A DNA stretch of 59,044 bases from CAYNNP01 sp964398215 (lineage in GTDB: Bacteria > Planctomycetota > Planctomycetia > Pirellulales > Pirellulaceae), in NCBI GenBank assembly GCA_964398215.1, contig CAYNNP010000010.1, positions 1 through 59,044 on the forward strand, given 5' to 3'. Below are positions 17,001 through 25,038 of this stretch, one piece after another. Position numbers and translations under genes: made by a program. The notes under the pieces were generated by a model, which saw only the letters and a list, made by a program, of their open reading frames with translations, was not told the DNA's origin and searched no databases. Numbering within the stretch: position 1 is the first letter of the stretch; each line of letters begins with the position of its first letter.

Positions 17001-17701
17001 TAATTCAGTGGGCCTTGGCATTGCTGTGCATCGTCGGGAAAACGCTCGTCGCCCTTGGACGCCGGACGCATGTTGTCGCGCAAGTAATCGAAGCCGAATT
17101 CGTTGTTCGTGCCGTAGGTAATATCGCACTTGTAAGCGGCTTGCTTTTCTCGGGTCGACATGCCCGATTGAATCGCTGATACCGTCAGCCCAAGATTCAT
17201 GTACAGCGGTGCCATCCATTCCATGTCACGACGCGCGAGGTAATCATTGACAGTCACCACATGAACGCCCTTGCCTTCCAAGGCGTTCAGGTAGGCGGGC
17301 AATGTCGCGACAAGTGTTTTACCTTCACCAGTTACCATTTCGGCAATCGCACCACTGTGCAGCACCATGCCACCGACCAACTGGACGTCGTAGTGCCGCA
17401 TATTCAAGAACCGCAATCCGCCTTCGCGGCAAACTGCAAACGCGTCGTCCAAAATGTCGTCAAGCGACTCGCCCTTTCGCAAACGTTCACGCAGCTTGTC
17501 CGTTTGACCGCGCAACTCATCATCACTCATTGCTTGATATTTGGGTTCCAATTCCGTGATGGACTCCGCGCGTGTCTGGAGTTTGGAAACCGTGCGAGCG
17601 TTGGCGGAACCAAAGATCGAAGTGATCATTCGGTCTCCCAGTCCAAACAGACCTCCAAAGAAGGCGCCGCAAAGGTCAAATAGTCGCTCGAAAAATGTCA
17701 T
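14009..17701 (-). CDS. secA: Preprotein translocase ATPase SecA (extended form)
   Basis: The ATP-driven motor of Sec export, 1,230 residues against about 900 in E. coli. Walker A is MVTGEGKTL (about 122-130), followed by HVVTVNDYLARRD and the Walker B region YAIIDEVDNILIDEARTPL. The preprotein-binding region includes LSGMTGTAMTEANEFW. The second nucleotide-binding fold contains ATNMAGRGTDI and LRGRCGRQGDPGGSRFFLSLEDDL. The scaffold end is HLLTMDHLRSSVGLKGYAQ. A zinc-binding SEC-C tail (PCPCGSGKKYKACH) closes the protein. The extra length sits mostly between YDEVMDEQRKRVYRYRQ and the MDHLR segment, roughly 230 residues more than usual. It is followed by waaA. Confidence 0.98.
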   Translation of the reverse strand: MTFFERLFDLCGAFFGGLFGLGDRMITSIFGSANARTVSKLQTRAESITELEPKYQAMSDDELRGQTDKLRERLRKGESLDDILDDAFAVCREGGLRFLNMRHYDVQLVGGMVLHSGAIAEMVTGEGKTLVATLPAYLNALEGKGVHVVTVNDYLARRDMEWMAPLYMNLGLTVSAIQSGMSTREKQAAYKCDITYGTNNEFGFDYLRDNMRPASKGDERFPDDAQQCQGPLNYAIIDEVDNILIDEARTPLIISGPAGMDLGRYKDADRIARQLKKETHFEVDEKQHNVTLTDEGVREAEKLAGVESFYTAGNMEWPHLIDNSLKAHFLYKKDVNYVVKDRQVVIVDEFTGRLMEGRQWSDGLHQAVEAKEGVPLKEETQTFATASLQNIFKMYGKLSGMTGTAMTEANEFWKIYNLDVVAIPTHRVLQRIAHPDLIYLSERDKFNALAEEVERASKWDVIVTKDEEYWGKITDESSDEVRYIPKGSRSPEAIQKSSIKKIEKAGRPVLVGTVSIEKSEKLSALLERRGIEHSVLNAKNHGREAEIVAQAGRIKAVTIATNMAGRGTDIILGGNPETMAWAQLQHEYPTRLDIPDEVWNSLVSEIDEREKMSAEGEVVRELGGLYVIGTERHESRRIDLQLRGRCGRQGDPGGSRFFLSLEDDLMRIFAGDFVKSMMERLGMKEGEAIESNIVTRRIAAAQKKVEERNFEIRKSLLDYDEVMDEQRKRVYRYRQNLLDGHSSRKMLLELIRGQIEKFVETFLVPEYGAESFTKFAGEALNCDLDAREFMNMEFQMADSYARDQGERAAEVKVVDMVEENLPEGMEEEWNWKALANWSNTQLGTNYQDHQLKRMDRDEMISEMIKKAHARIAEADLTEGEPMLDADFGLRVLCGWMRHKFGIETSPDQFRDIEDRRKVAASLYQQAEEAYGGKELEYPVLAGISRFTDKQGEQVALDREGLSEWVQRRFGVPIDVDDIRLNRDELKDQLVQYSRDSGNAAESQYEAAEKRLEAVFGSTEDQTTAAVASSNGDLDSLTNWLQEEMDYRADKEDLSRMNRSELALTIDGAVDDRFHPEMRRMERRILLNIVDDAWKNHLLTMDHLRSSVGLKGYAQMDPKVEYKREGMRLFDSMWENIGERVTDLIFRMESFNDEFIRSTWEDAQTQHDSAKSAMRPAAESETQQAAQASADSTERKPDPIRNQGPRVGRNDPCPCGSGKKYKACHMRQGGY

Positions 17702-18220
17702 GTTGGTGATCAGCCGAATTGGCTGCGTTGGCGATTGCTGTAGAGTTTTAAGAAAGGCGATTCTTTGGAATGCCTGCGAAGGCGAACATTCATCGCATCA
17801 AGCTCATGTTCTTGGTAGACAAGAGCTTGCGGGGCACACTTCGGATCGATCGTAAATGCTTTCAGCGTATAAAGTTACGTGCTTGTTCATGTTGGGTCAA
17901 CTGCGATTGCTTTAACGAATGTAGGGTTTTGTTGCGGTCAATTGTTGCGGCTTGTGATTGAACTGGATTTGACATGCCCGCCCGATGGACAGGTGCCCGA
18001 GCCAATATGCTTCACCTAAAGTCAACCAGGGCAAAGGCTTGTGGCACCGCGTGGGTTTGCAAGCTTGTAGAATTCCGTCGGGATTATCCGTTTGCGACTC
18101 CAATTGGCCACTAGAATGAAGATGAGCCACTTGCGAGGCTCACTCTTTTCAAATGCGAAAATCTGAACGCCACCCGTTGTTTGGCTTTCGACAAAACTAC
18201 TCTTTCGCGGTTAGGTGCTC
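17702..18220. other. 519-bp divergent intergenic region
   Basis: This lies between the divergent secA and CHAT-protein genes and must hold both promoters; I could not pick -35/-10 boxes with confidence. Bases about 17960-18080 look like a dispersed intergenic element (runs such as TGCCCGCCCGATGGACAGG and GGTTTGCAAGCTTGTAG), though only one copy is in this window. Nothing else was recognised. Confidence 0.4.
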
Positions 18221-21200
18221 ATGGGTGCTTCTGCTGTATCCACAACCTCTTCTTCGTTCAGCAAACCGATTTCTTGGTTGTCAGCGATTTTGCTAACCAG
18301 CCTCATTGCAGGGCTTATTCAAACGCGCCCTTGTATGGCCCAAGTTGGCGGCCCCGTTGGCTTCACCGCTCAATCGATGTACCCGTCCCAAGAGTACTTC
18401 ACGGGCCTGGATGTTTACCGCAGCGGAGACGTCGAACGGGCTGTGGATTGGTTCGAACAATCCTTGCGACGGACCAGACGTGATATCAATGGGCGCTGGA
18501 TTGATGCGATTCCCGTCCACGCAATGCTGGCGGAATGCATGTGGCAATTGGGCGATGTGGCGAAAGCACGAGAGCAGATTGACCAAGCTTTTCAAATCGT
18601 AGCTCGATATCGGGGCTGGTTACAACGGCCAGTTTGGACAGGTGTATTGCAACCCGCCGCCTCCGTGCCTCCCCAAGGATTGTGGCCCGAGGCGCAAGCC
18701 ATCAAACGGTTGCCGATCTCGTCACGAATGCAATATCAATCAGGCAAGTTATTGACCGCGAACGACCTCTTGCGCGGTGGCACGATTCAAGAATCGTTGC
18801 ATGTCAAAACGCTACAACTTGTCGAAATCATGCGCGGCCTACAGATCGCTTCGTACCGCCGGCGCATCATCATGGGGCCACTTTCCAATCAGGATCCATT
18901 GGCGGCACAGGTATTGGAATCGACCAAGTATCCAAGTGATTTAAATATCCCGATTGCAAAAACTCTGATCGGCGCAATGAGGGCCGCTGAAAGATTCGCC
19001 GTGATGGATGACAAAGACTCAGTCCAGAACACAACCAGGACAGCCATTGTCGATGGAGGCGTCCACCCACTGACACCAGTGTCGCTGTTGTGCCAAGCCA
19101 CGATCTTGTCAGAATCAAATCCAAAAGCAGTTGGACCCGTTGCACTGAATGTTGCCAACACGGCTGCGGCGCTTGGCCACTTTGAATGGATCGGCGAAGC
19201 ATTGCAGTTGGCAGCAGGTTGCGCGACACCAGAAGAGGCGACGATCGTCCGTCAAGCCGCGATGACCGCAGCGGGGTCGCGGCAGATTGCGAGGAATCGA
19301 TTGACGCAAGCACACTGCTTGGTCGCTGGTGCGGATGCCGCCATCACGGGTAACGAGTTCGACGCGGCTAAAACGCTGCTGGCCCAAGCTGGCACAGTAC
19401 TCAGTCGACGAGATGTCAGTTTGCCGCGCACGACTGCGTATTGGAATTATGTCAGATCGCGGCTTTCATCTGTCGCCGGTGACACGATTGCCAGCGGTGG
19501 CGAATTAGATAGCTACCTCGCAGCAATGAATCAATTCGCGCTCGACCGACGCAATCGACGTGAACGTAATCGGCTTGTGATCTCCATGCCGCGTGTCTAC
19601 CAATTCGAGTTGATTCGGCAATCAGTCGGCAGTCGCCTGGGTGGTCAAACAAGTGAAAGAATGCTGGCAGCGTATTGTCAGCCAGCAACTGATGGTCTTT
19701 GGCGGCGAGACCCAGTCGATGCACTTTCATCACAGTACTTAGATCGAACGCTTGCCTACGCTGCCCGGCTCGACTTGGCGGCTTCCCGAACTGATGGCGA
19801 AGACGTACTTGCACGCACAGATGATTTGCTGAATTATCGGTTTCGGTCGCAGCTACCCATGGGTGGCCGTCTTGCACAAATTCGCTCGCTTGTCCGCTCA
19901 AGCGATGAAGTTCTGGGGCCCCAGATTGCCGCACTACGCAACAAAGCCCCCAAGCCAATTCAAGACTTGCGCAAAGCAGCTATCGCGCCACCACCCGCCG
20001 ACAAAAAAGCACTTGCCGGACTGGCTGCAAAATTAGAATCGCAAATCAGTAGGGCCGCACTGGATCGAGTTCGCTATCCACAAACGATGCTACCAACATT
20101 CGATGGCAGAGTAGATTCAACTCGGATTCCTAAACGCAAGGCAATGCTGACGTTCGTATCCTCTGGCAACAAGGTTTATGCGACACTGACCAGTGACGGA
20201 AAAGTCACCGCGTGGTCAGTCAAGTCACCATCTCGGGTCGCTTCTGAAGTTGGCCGACTACTGAAGTCCATTGGTGTTGGCAAAGTTCAAAAACGGCGAC
20301 TTCCACCTGATGAAACCTGGCGTACTGAAGCGGTCAAGCTCCGTCGTCATTTGATGCCAGACGATGCAATGATCTCGCCTGATCTGTATGACGAAATTGT
20401 CATCGTTCCCGACAGTGTGCTTTGGTATGTACCGTTCGAGCTTTTCCCGGTTTCGGAAGAGAAGTCCAAACTGTGGGGAGATTCAATCCGGATTCGCTAT
20501 GCGGCAACACCAGGGCTGGCGATCCACCCCACCGGACCGCCTGCAAAGAGCCGAAAGATTGGAATCGCGGGCGGCAAATTCTTCTCACGCGATTTGGACA
20601 CCAACACCTCCACCCTCAAATCGATTGCGGATGTTGCCGAAGAACCTGTTGCGCTGCCAGCTGACGTTCCTGGCCCCTCGAATTTCCTTGCCGAATCCGT
20701 AGGCCACCTAGTGATCGCCTCCGCAACCAATCCAAATCTAAAGTCCTTGTTGGCATCCAAAGTAACAACCTACGACAACGATCTGAACGGTGGCGATTTG
20801 GGATCGTGGATGCAATTCCCTGCTCAGGTGCCCGCATCAGTTTCGATTCCCGGTTACCGATCAATGTTGCACGCCGACACCATGGGCACGGGCCAAGATC
20901 TGTTCTTGACCATCTGCTCGCTGCAAGCATCAGGTACACGGGATGTCTTGATTAGCCGCTGGGCCGTCGGTGGTGAATCGACTGCCACTGCGCTGCGCGA
21001 GTACGTTCAAGAACTGCCGTTTTCTGGTGTTGCCTCGTCATGGCGTCGAGCCCGCCAGATGCTGCAGAAAACAGACCTTGATCCAGCCGCCGAAATCACG
21101 TTGATGAAAGCCGATCAAGACCGGCCTGGCTTGAAAGGCAATGAACCTTATTTTTGGTCCGGCTACCTAATCGCATCACCTTTCGGCGAGAAAGACCTGC

Positions 21201-21226
21201 AAAAAGCGCGTCGTTCAGCCAAGTAG
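18221..21226 (+). CDS. Large exported/anchored protein with C-terminal CHAT-like domain
   Basis: About 1,001 residues. The start is set at ATG 18221, with AGG five bases upstream; a GTG two codons earlier is possible. A hydrophobic segment (about residues 18-35, ending at PCMAQ) looks like a signal peptide or anchor. The N-terminal half has helical TPR-like repeats (LDVYRSGDVERAVDWFEQSL; LGDVAKAREQIDQAF). The C-terminal third resembles a CHAT (caspase-like) domain: VPDSVLWYVPFELFP near residue 728, HLVIASAT near 829, LTICSLQASGTRDVLISRWAV near 895-915. The Cys position (about 899) fits the usual AC motif, but the His of the usual ATHG motif appears replaced. Protease activity is therefore doubtful. 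The SNF2 gene follows after 163 bases and a probable terminator. Confidence 0.8.
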   Translation: MGASAVSTTSSSFSKPISWLSAILLTSLIAGLIQTRPCMAQVGGPVGFTAQSMYPSQEYFTGLDVYRSGDVERAVDWFEQSLRRTRRDINGRWIDAIPVHAMLAECMWQLGDVAKAREQIDQAFQIVARYRGWLQRPVWTGVLQPAASVPPQGLWPEAQAIKRLPISSRMQYQSGKLLTANDLLRGGTIQESLHVKTLQLVEIMRGLQIASYRRRIIMGPLSNQDPLAAQVLESTKYPSDLNIPIAKTLIGAMRAAERFAVMDDKDSVQNTTRTAIVDGGVHPLTPVSLLCQATILSESNPKAVGPVALNVANTAAALGHFEWIGEALQLAAGCATPEEATIVRQAAMTAAGSRQIARNRLTQAHCLVAGADAAITGNEFDAAKTLLAQAGTVLSRRDVSLPRTTAYWNYVRSRLSSVAGDTIASGGELDSYLAAMNQFALDRRNRRERNRLVISMPRVYQFELIRQSVGSRLGGQTSERMLAAYCQPATDGLWRRDPVDALSSQYLDRTLAYAARLDLAASRTDGEDVLARTDDLLNYRFRSQLPMGGRLAQIRSLVRSSDEVLGPQIAALRNKAPKPIQDLRKAAIAPPPADKKALAGLAAKLESQISRAALDRVRYPQTMLPTFDGRVDSTRIPKRKAMLTFVSSGNKVYATLTSDGKVTAWSVKSPSRVASEVGRLLKSIGVGKVQKRRLPPDETWRTEAVKLRRHLMPDDAMISPDLYDEIVIVPDSVLWYVPFELFPVSEEKSKLWGDSIRIRYAATPGLAIHPTGPPAKSRKIGIAGGKFFSRDLDTNTSTLKSIADVAEEPVALPADVPGPSNFLAESVGHLVIASATNPNLKSLLASKVTTYDNDLNGGDLGSWMQFPAQVPASVSIPGYRSMLHADTMGTGQDLFLTICSLQASGTRDVLISRWAVGGESTATALREYVQELPFSGVASSWRRARQMLQKTDLDPAAEITLMKADQDRPGLKGNEPYFWSGYLIASPFGEKDLQKARRSAK

Positions 21227-21336
21227 CTCTCCGAGGCTAGCTCCATTTCGCTTTGATTCCTGTCGCAACTGATTTTAAAATGCAGCGAGCATCGATTTCT
21301 TACCGTTTGGGATAGCTGAAATCTGAGTCGTACCTC

Positions 21337-21365
21337 AAAATCATCTGCTTGCAATTGATGATTTT
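21337..21365 (+). terminator. Probable terminator after CHAT gene
   Basis: A 9-bp perfect stem AAAATCATC/GATGATTTT with an 11-base loop, followed within ten bases by a run of eight T. It is 110 bases after the CHAT-protein stop and 24 bases before the SNF2 gene ATG. The stem is A/T-rich, so termination may be partial. Confidence 0.5.
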
Positions 21366-21389
21366 CGATACGATTTTTTTTGAACAGAC

Positions 21390-24300
21390 ATGACGCTACA
21401 ACGGGCTTGCAAGGATGCATTCAAATCACTCGATCGCGCGCGAGGTAATTCCAGGGAGACACAAGAACGGATCGAGATTCGCCAGATAGGTAAACTCGGT
21501 GTCTTGGCGATTGCAGAAGGCTCCTACGACAACCAGTATTTGATTGGACTGGACTTTGCAGACTTGGACGAAAACGTGCTTGGTGTGCACTGTGATTGCT
21601 CAAGGTATCATCGTGGTTATTACTGCAAGCATCTTTGGGCCACCATCAAAAAACTTGAATCTAGTCTTGGCAGTTCCATCGGGTCGCGGCAACTAGAATT
21701 GTACGACGTCGATCCTGCGGAAATTGCCATTGGCGCGACGGTACAACACACCCAAACCGACAACGCCAGGAACCAACAAAAACAACGTAGAATTGATTCG
21801 CCGACTGCGTCAAAGAAGAAGAATGCAAGTTGGAAATCCGCGCTACAGCAAATCGGCGCTGCCAGCGCCGATCCACATGGAATCGCCCAACATCACGTAT
21901 TCCGAAATACGTTCGTTGATTCGCAGCACTGGTTCGTGGTTTCCATTGGCGATTACGAAAACACAAAAGACTTCAACGTTTCGATCATGGGCAGCGGTCG
22001 CAAACAAGACCGCCAGTGGAGCAGGCCAGTTGCGGTTGAACTTGATACTGAAATGATTGCCCAATTGCCTTGCGATTTAGAACGCAATGCTCTTTCACTC
22101 TTGTCACCAGTTCAGGAACACCGCGGGCACTATACCAGTTACTACAGCGAACGCGCGACGCGTTTGTTTTCCGTCGAGCCATCGCTGCTGGCCGAAACGG
22201 TGGACGCGATGTTCGCAACCGGTCGACTGGCATGGAAACTGGGCGATTCACGTCAGCACTTTGAAGACGCCCAAACGATCTCGCAAGTGAACACTGCCGA
22301 TGTTCACCATTTAACATTGAACCTGGAAGCCTTTCCTGGCATGGCAAGCCAGTTAACCCTACGTGCGTCACTTGATGCCGCTCAATCCAGCTTCGATATC
22401 AACCAAATCATGTGGTTGTCAAATACCGGCTGTGCATTGATTCAACTCAACAAAGCATCTGATCAGCCAACGCATGGAACAATTCTGGATCAAGTTTTAG
22501 GTGGCGAAGAATTCGAAACGGCGTTGATTCGCGTCGCACCCAACTGTGTGTCGATGATTCGCGCTTGGCATTCACAAGAAACGATTACGATCCCAAAGCG
22601 CAGCCTGACGTCTGTCATTAACGAGTTGGCAGATTCGCACGCGTCGGTTCCTTTGCGAGTTGATCCCGAACTTGGGGTCGATCGTCAGCAGGGAGTTCCC
22701 AGTGCTACGTGTTTCTTGCAACAACAGGAGCGGTTTGCATCAAAGTACGATGCCACAATGACGGCTGTTTACAATGATGTCCCGATTGATTTTGATTCGG
22801 ATCAGTTGTGGTGGTTTGACAAAGCGAGCAAGACCATCATCGATCGTGATCGCCACGCCGAAGCCATGTTCATCGAGGCGATTCCGGAGGGTGAATTTGA
22901 CATTCAATTGGACCAGGCGGACCTTTCGTTGGAAGTCGCACCAGAGGCTTTTATACAGATTGTCAACTCACTCCAGTCAGCTGGCTGGGAAGTTGTTGCC
23001 AACGGCGCCCCGATCAGAATCGCATCGGACTTTAACATCGAAGTCGAATCGGGCGTTGATTGGTTTGACTTGAATGCGGAAGTCCAATTTGGGGAAGAGA
23101 GAGCATCTTTGCCTGAGCTATTGCGTGCTCTGAAACGTGGGGACAAAACAGTCTTGCTGGACGATGGGACGCAAGGCATGCTGCCGGAACAATGGCTGAA
23201 TCAATTCGTTGACCTTGGCAAGGCTGGCGAAGAAGTTGACGATGCTTTGCGTTTTCGCCGAAACCAAGGCTTGCTGCTGGACCTGATGCTGCAAGAGGCT
23301 GGTGATGTCAAGCGAGACCGTAACTTCAATCGATTCCTAAAGAAGCTTCGCGCGTTCGAAGGTGTCAAACCACAGGATCCACCCAAGTCGTTTCAAGGCG
23401 AATTGCGTGAGTACCAACAGACAGGACTCGGATGGTTTCAGTTCCTGCAAGAGTTTGGTTTTGGCGGATGCCTCGCGGACGACATGGGACTTGGAAAGAC
23501 TATCCAAGTCTTGGCGTTGATGGACAAACGACGCACTCGGCGAATTCCAAAAGACGAAACTCGCAAGCCTTCGATTGTCGTTGTCCCCAAGAGCCTGATT
23601 TTCAACTGGATCGATGAAGCCTCGAAGTTCACGCCCAAGTTGCGAATCATGAACTACACGGGCACCGGACGAAAACAGCTGTTACAAGAAGCCGTTGAAA
23701 AACGACGTGCTCCCCATGTGATCGTCACGACGTACGGCACGCTCCGCAACGATGCTCCGATTCTGCGAGAAACAGAATTCGACTATGTGATCTTGGACGA
23801 AGCACAGGCGATTAAAAACCCTAAAAGCCAAGCCGCCAAAGCATGCAGATTGATGCAGGGTGAACATCGATTGGCGATGACGGGAACTCCTGTCGAAAAC
23901 CACTTGGGTGACCTTTGGTCGTTGTTTGAATTCCTAAATCCTGGAATGCTGAGCAGCGGATTCACCGGCGGCGGAGCAAAAATTGCCAAACTTGACGACA
24001 AAGACAATCGCGAGCGCGTTGATAAAATCAGCCAATCGTTGCGGCCCTTCATTCTGCGCCGAACCAAGAGCCAGGTTTTGACAGAGTTGCCAGAGAAGGT
24101 CGAACAAACTCTGGCCTGCGAGATGGGTACTAAACAAAGGAAATTGTACGACGAGTTGCGCGAGCACTACCGATTGCATCTCAGTAGCAAAGTCCAAGAA
24201 CTTGGAATCAAACGCTCGAAGATTCATGTCCTTGAAGCGCTACTTCGGTTGCGGCAGGCGGCCTGTGATCCGCGCCTTGTTAAACCAGATTGTGAAGTTC

Positions 24301-24809
24301 GTGGCGCCAAGATCGAAACATTGATGCAGCAGCTGTCGGAAGTGATCGGAAAGGGGCACAAGGCGCTTGTGTTTTCGCAGTTCACCACATTGCTAGGCTT
24401 GCTTCGCGAAGACATTGATCAAGAGGGTTGGAAGTATGAATACTTGGATGGCAAGACTCGAAAACGTGCCGATCGGGTCCAGCGTTTTCAGAATGACGAA
24501 GAGTGCAAGCTGTTTTTGATTAGCTTGAAAGCAGGCGGAAACGGTTTGAATTTGACAGCGGCGGACTACGTATTCATTCTTGATCCCTGGTGGAATCCCG
24601 CCGTGGAGGCGCAAGCCATCGACCGAGCCCATCGCATGGGCCAAACGAAAAGTGTGAACGCATATCGAATGGTCTGCTCTGAAACGGTTGAACAAAAGAT
24701 CATCGAATTGCAGCAATCCAAACGAGACTTGGCCGACGCAATCATCTCTCAGGAAAAGAGCCTAATCGGTGACCTAACAGCCGAAGACATCGAAAAACTG
24801 TTGGCCTAG
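21390..24809 (+). CDS. SWIM zinc-finger SNF2-family helicase/ATPase
   Basis: A 1,139-residue Swi2/Snf2 ATPase (HepA/RapA-like superfamily 2). An N-terminal SWIM zinc finger is visible with C68-x-C70...C79-x-H81. A middle region of about 500 residues has no clear motif. The ATPase core begins near residue 670 with LREYQQTGLGWFQFL, then DDMGLGKTIQ (motif I, about 697-706), LDEAQAIKNPKS (motif II), MTGTPVENHLGDLWSLF (motif III). The helicase C half has LKAGGNGLNLTAADYV and the motif VI DRAHRMGQ. Such bacterial proteins remodel DNA-protein or RNA polymerase complexes; the exact role of this type is not established. No methylase or nuclease partner adjoins it, so a defence role is not supported. 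Confidence 0.93.
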   Translation: MTLQRACKDAFKSLDRARGNSRETQERIEIRQIGKLGVLAIAEGSYDNQYLIGLDFADLDENVLGVHCDCSRYHRGYYCKHLWATIKKLESSLGSSIGSRQLELYDVDPAEIAIGATVQHTQTDNARNQQKQRRIDSPTASKKKNASWKSALQQIGAASADPHGIAQHHVFRNTFVDSQHWFVVSIGDYENTKDFNVSIMGSGRKQDRQWSRPVAVELDTEMIAQLPCDLERNALSLLSPVQEHRGHYTSYYSERATRLFSVEPSLLAETVDAMFATGRLAWKLGDSRQHFEDAQTISQVNTADVHHLTLNLEAFPGMASQLTLRASLDAAQSSFDINQIMWLSNTGCALIQLNKASDQPTHGTILDQVLGGEEFETALIRVAPNCVSMIRAWHSQETITIPKRSLTSVINELADSHASVPLRVDPELGVDRQQGVPSATCFLQQQERFASKYDATMTAVYNDVPIDFDSDQLWWFDKASKTIIDRDRHAEAMFIEAIPEGEFDIQLDQADLSLEVAPEAFIQIVNSLQSAGWEVVANGAPIRIASDFNIEVESGVDWFDLNAEVQFGEERASLPELLRALKRGDKTVLLDDGTQGMLPEQWLNQFVDLGKAGEEVDDALRFRRNQGLLLDLMLQEAGDVKRDRNFNRFLKKLRAFEGVKPQDPPKSFQGELREYQQTGLGWFQFLQEFGFGGCLADDMGLGKTIQVLALMDKRRTRRIPKDETRKPSIVVVPKSLIFNWIDEASKFTPKLRIMNYTGTGRKQLLQEAVEKRRAPHVIVTTYGTLRNDAPILRETEFDYVILDEAQAIKNPKSQAAKACRLMQGEHRLAMTGTPVENHLGDLWSLFEFLNPGMLSSGFTGGGAKIAKLDDKDNRERVDKISQSLRPFILRRTKSQVLTELPEKVEQTLACEMGTKQRKLYDELREHYRLHLSSKVQELGIKRSKIHVLEALLRLRQAACDPRLVKPDCEVRGAKIETLMQQLSEVIGKGHKALVFSQFTTLLGLLREDIDQEGWKYEYLDGKTRKRADRVQRFQNDEECKLFLISLKAGGNGLNLTAADYVFILDPWWNPAVEAQAIDRAHRMGQTKSVNAYRMVCSETVEQKIIELQQSKRDLADAIISQEKSLIGDLTAEDIEKLLA

Positions 24810-24827
24810 CTTGAGCGGAGAATCTAT

Positions 24828-25007
24828 GTAGCGAAAGTCGTCAAGACTTTCGGCGATGCAGGAGGTGCAATTCAGAAACCTTTGAGCCGCAGGGCGATAG
24901 CCCCGGTTTCGAGCACAACCAGCCCGTCAATAACCGGGGCTATCGCCCATCGGCTCAAAGAAATATGCCACGCAAATAAATCAACAAGCCCTCAAGACTT
25001 TCGCTAC
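24828..25007. repeat. Composite repeat: 12-bp inverted arms around an 81-bp element
   Basis: Outer inverted arms GTAGCGAAAGTC (24828-24839) and GACTTTCGCTAC (24996-25007) are perfect. The 12-mer TCAAGACTTTCG also occurs directly at 24841-24852 and 24992-25003. Between these lies the 81-bp palindromic element. The arrangement suggests an element placed inside an older small palindrome. It fills the 229-base convergent gap between the SNF2 and DUF1501 genes. Confidence 0.65.
24880..24960. repeat. 81-bp palindromic element, copy 1
   Basis: Terminal arms CTTTGAGCCG/CGGCTCAAAG and inner arms GGGCGATAGCCCCGGTT/AACCGGGGCTATCGCCC (24892-24908, 24932-24948) form an almost uninterrupted stem of 27 pairs with a 23-base loop. 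A second copy at 30177-30257 differs at only two positions. It carries no reading frame and is too small to be an insertion sequence; REP or MITE-like. Confidence 0.9.
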
Positions 25008-25038
25008 GGCGAAGAGGACCAACTTTTCGCTGATCGCT

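Noticed and set aside
17702..18220. Small minus-strand frame 17912-18130 as a gene
   Set aside because: Low-complexity of repeat-like sequence, no ribosome site and no recognisable family; more likely a translated intergenic repeat.
21390..24809. SNF2 protein as a DISARM or other defence helicase
   Set aside because: No methylase, DUF1998, phospholipase D or nuclease gene lies beside it, and SWIM-SNF2 proteins are common single genes.
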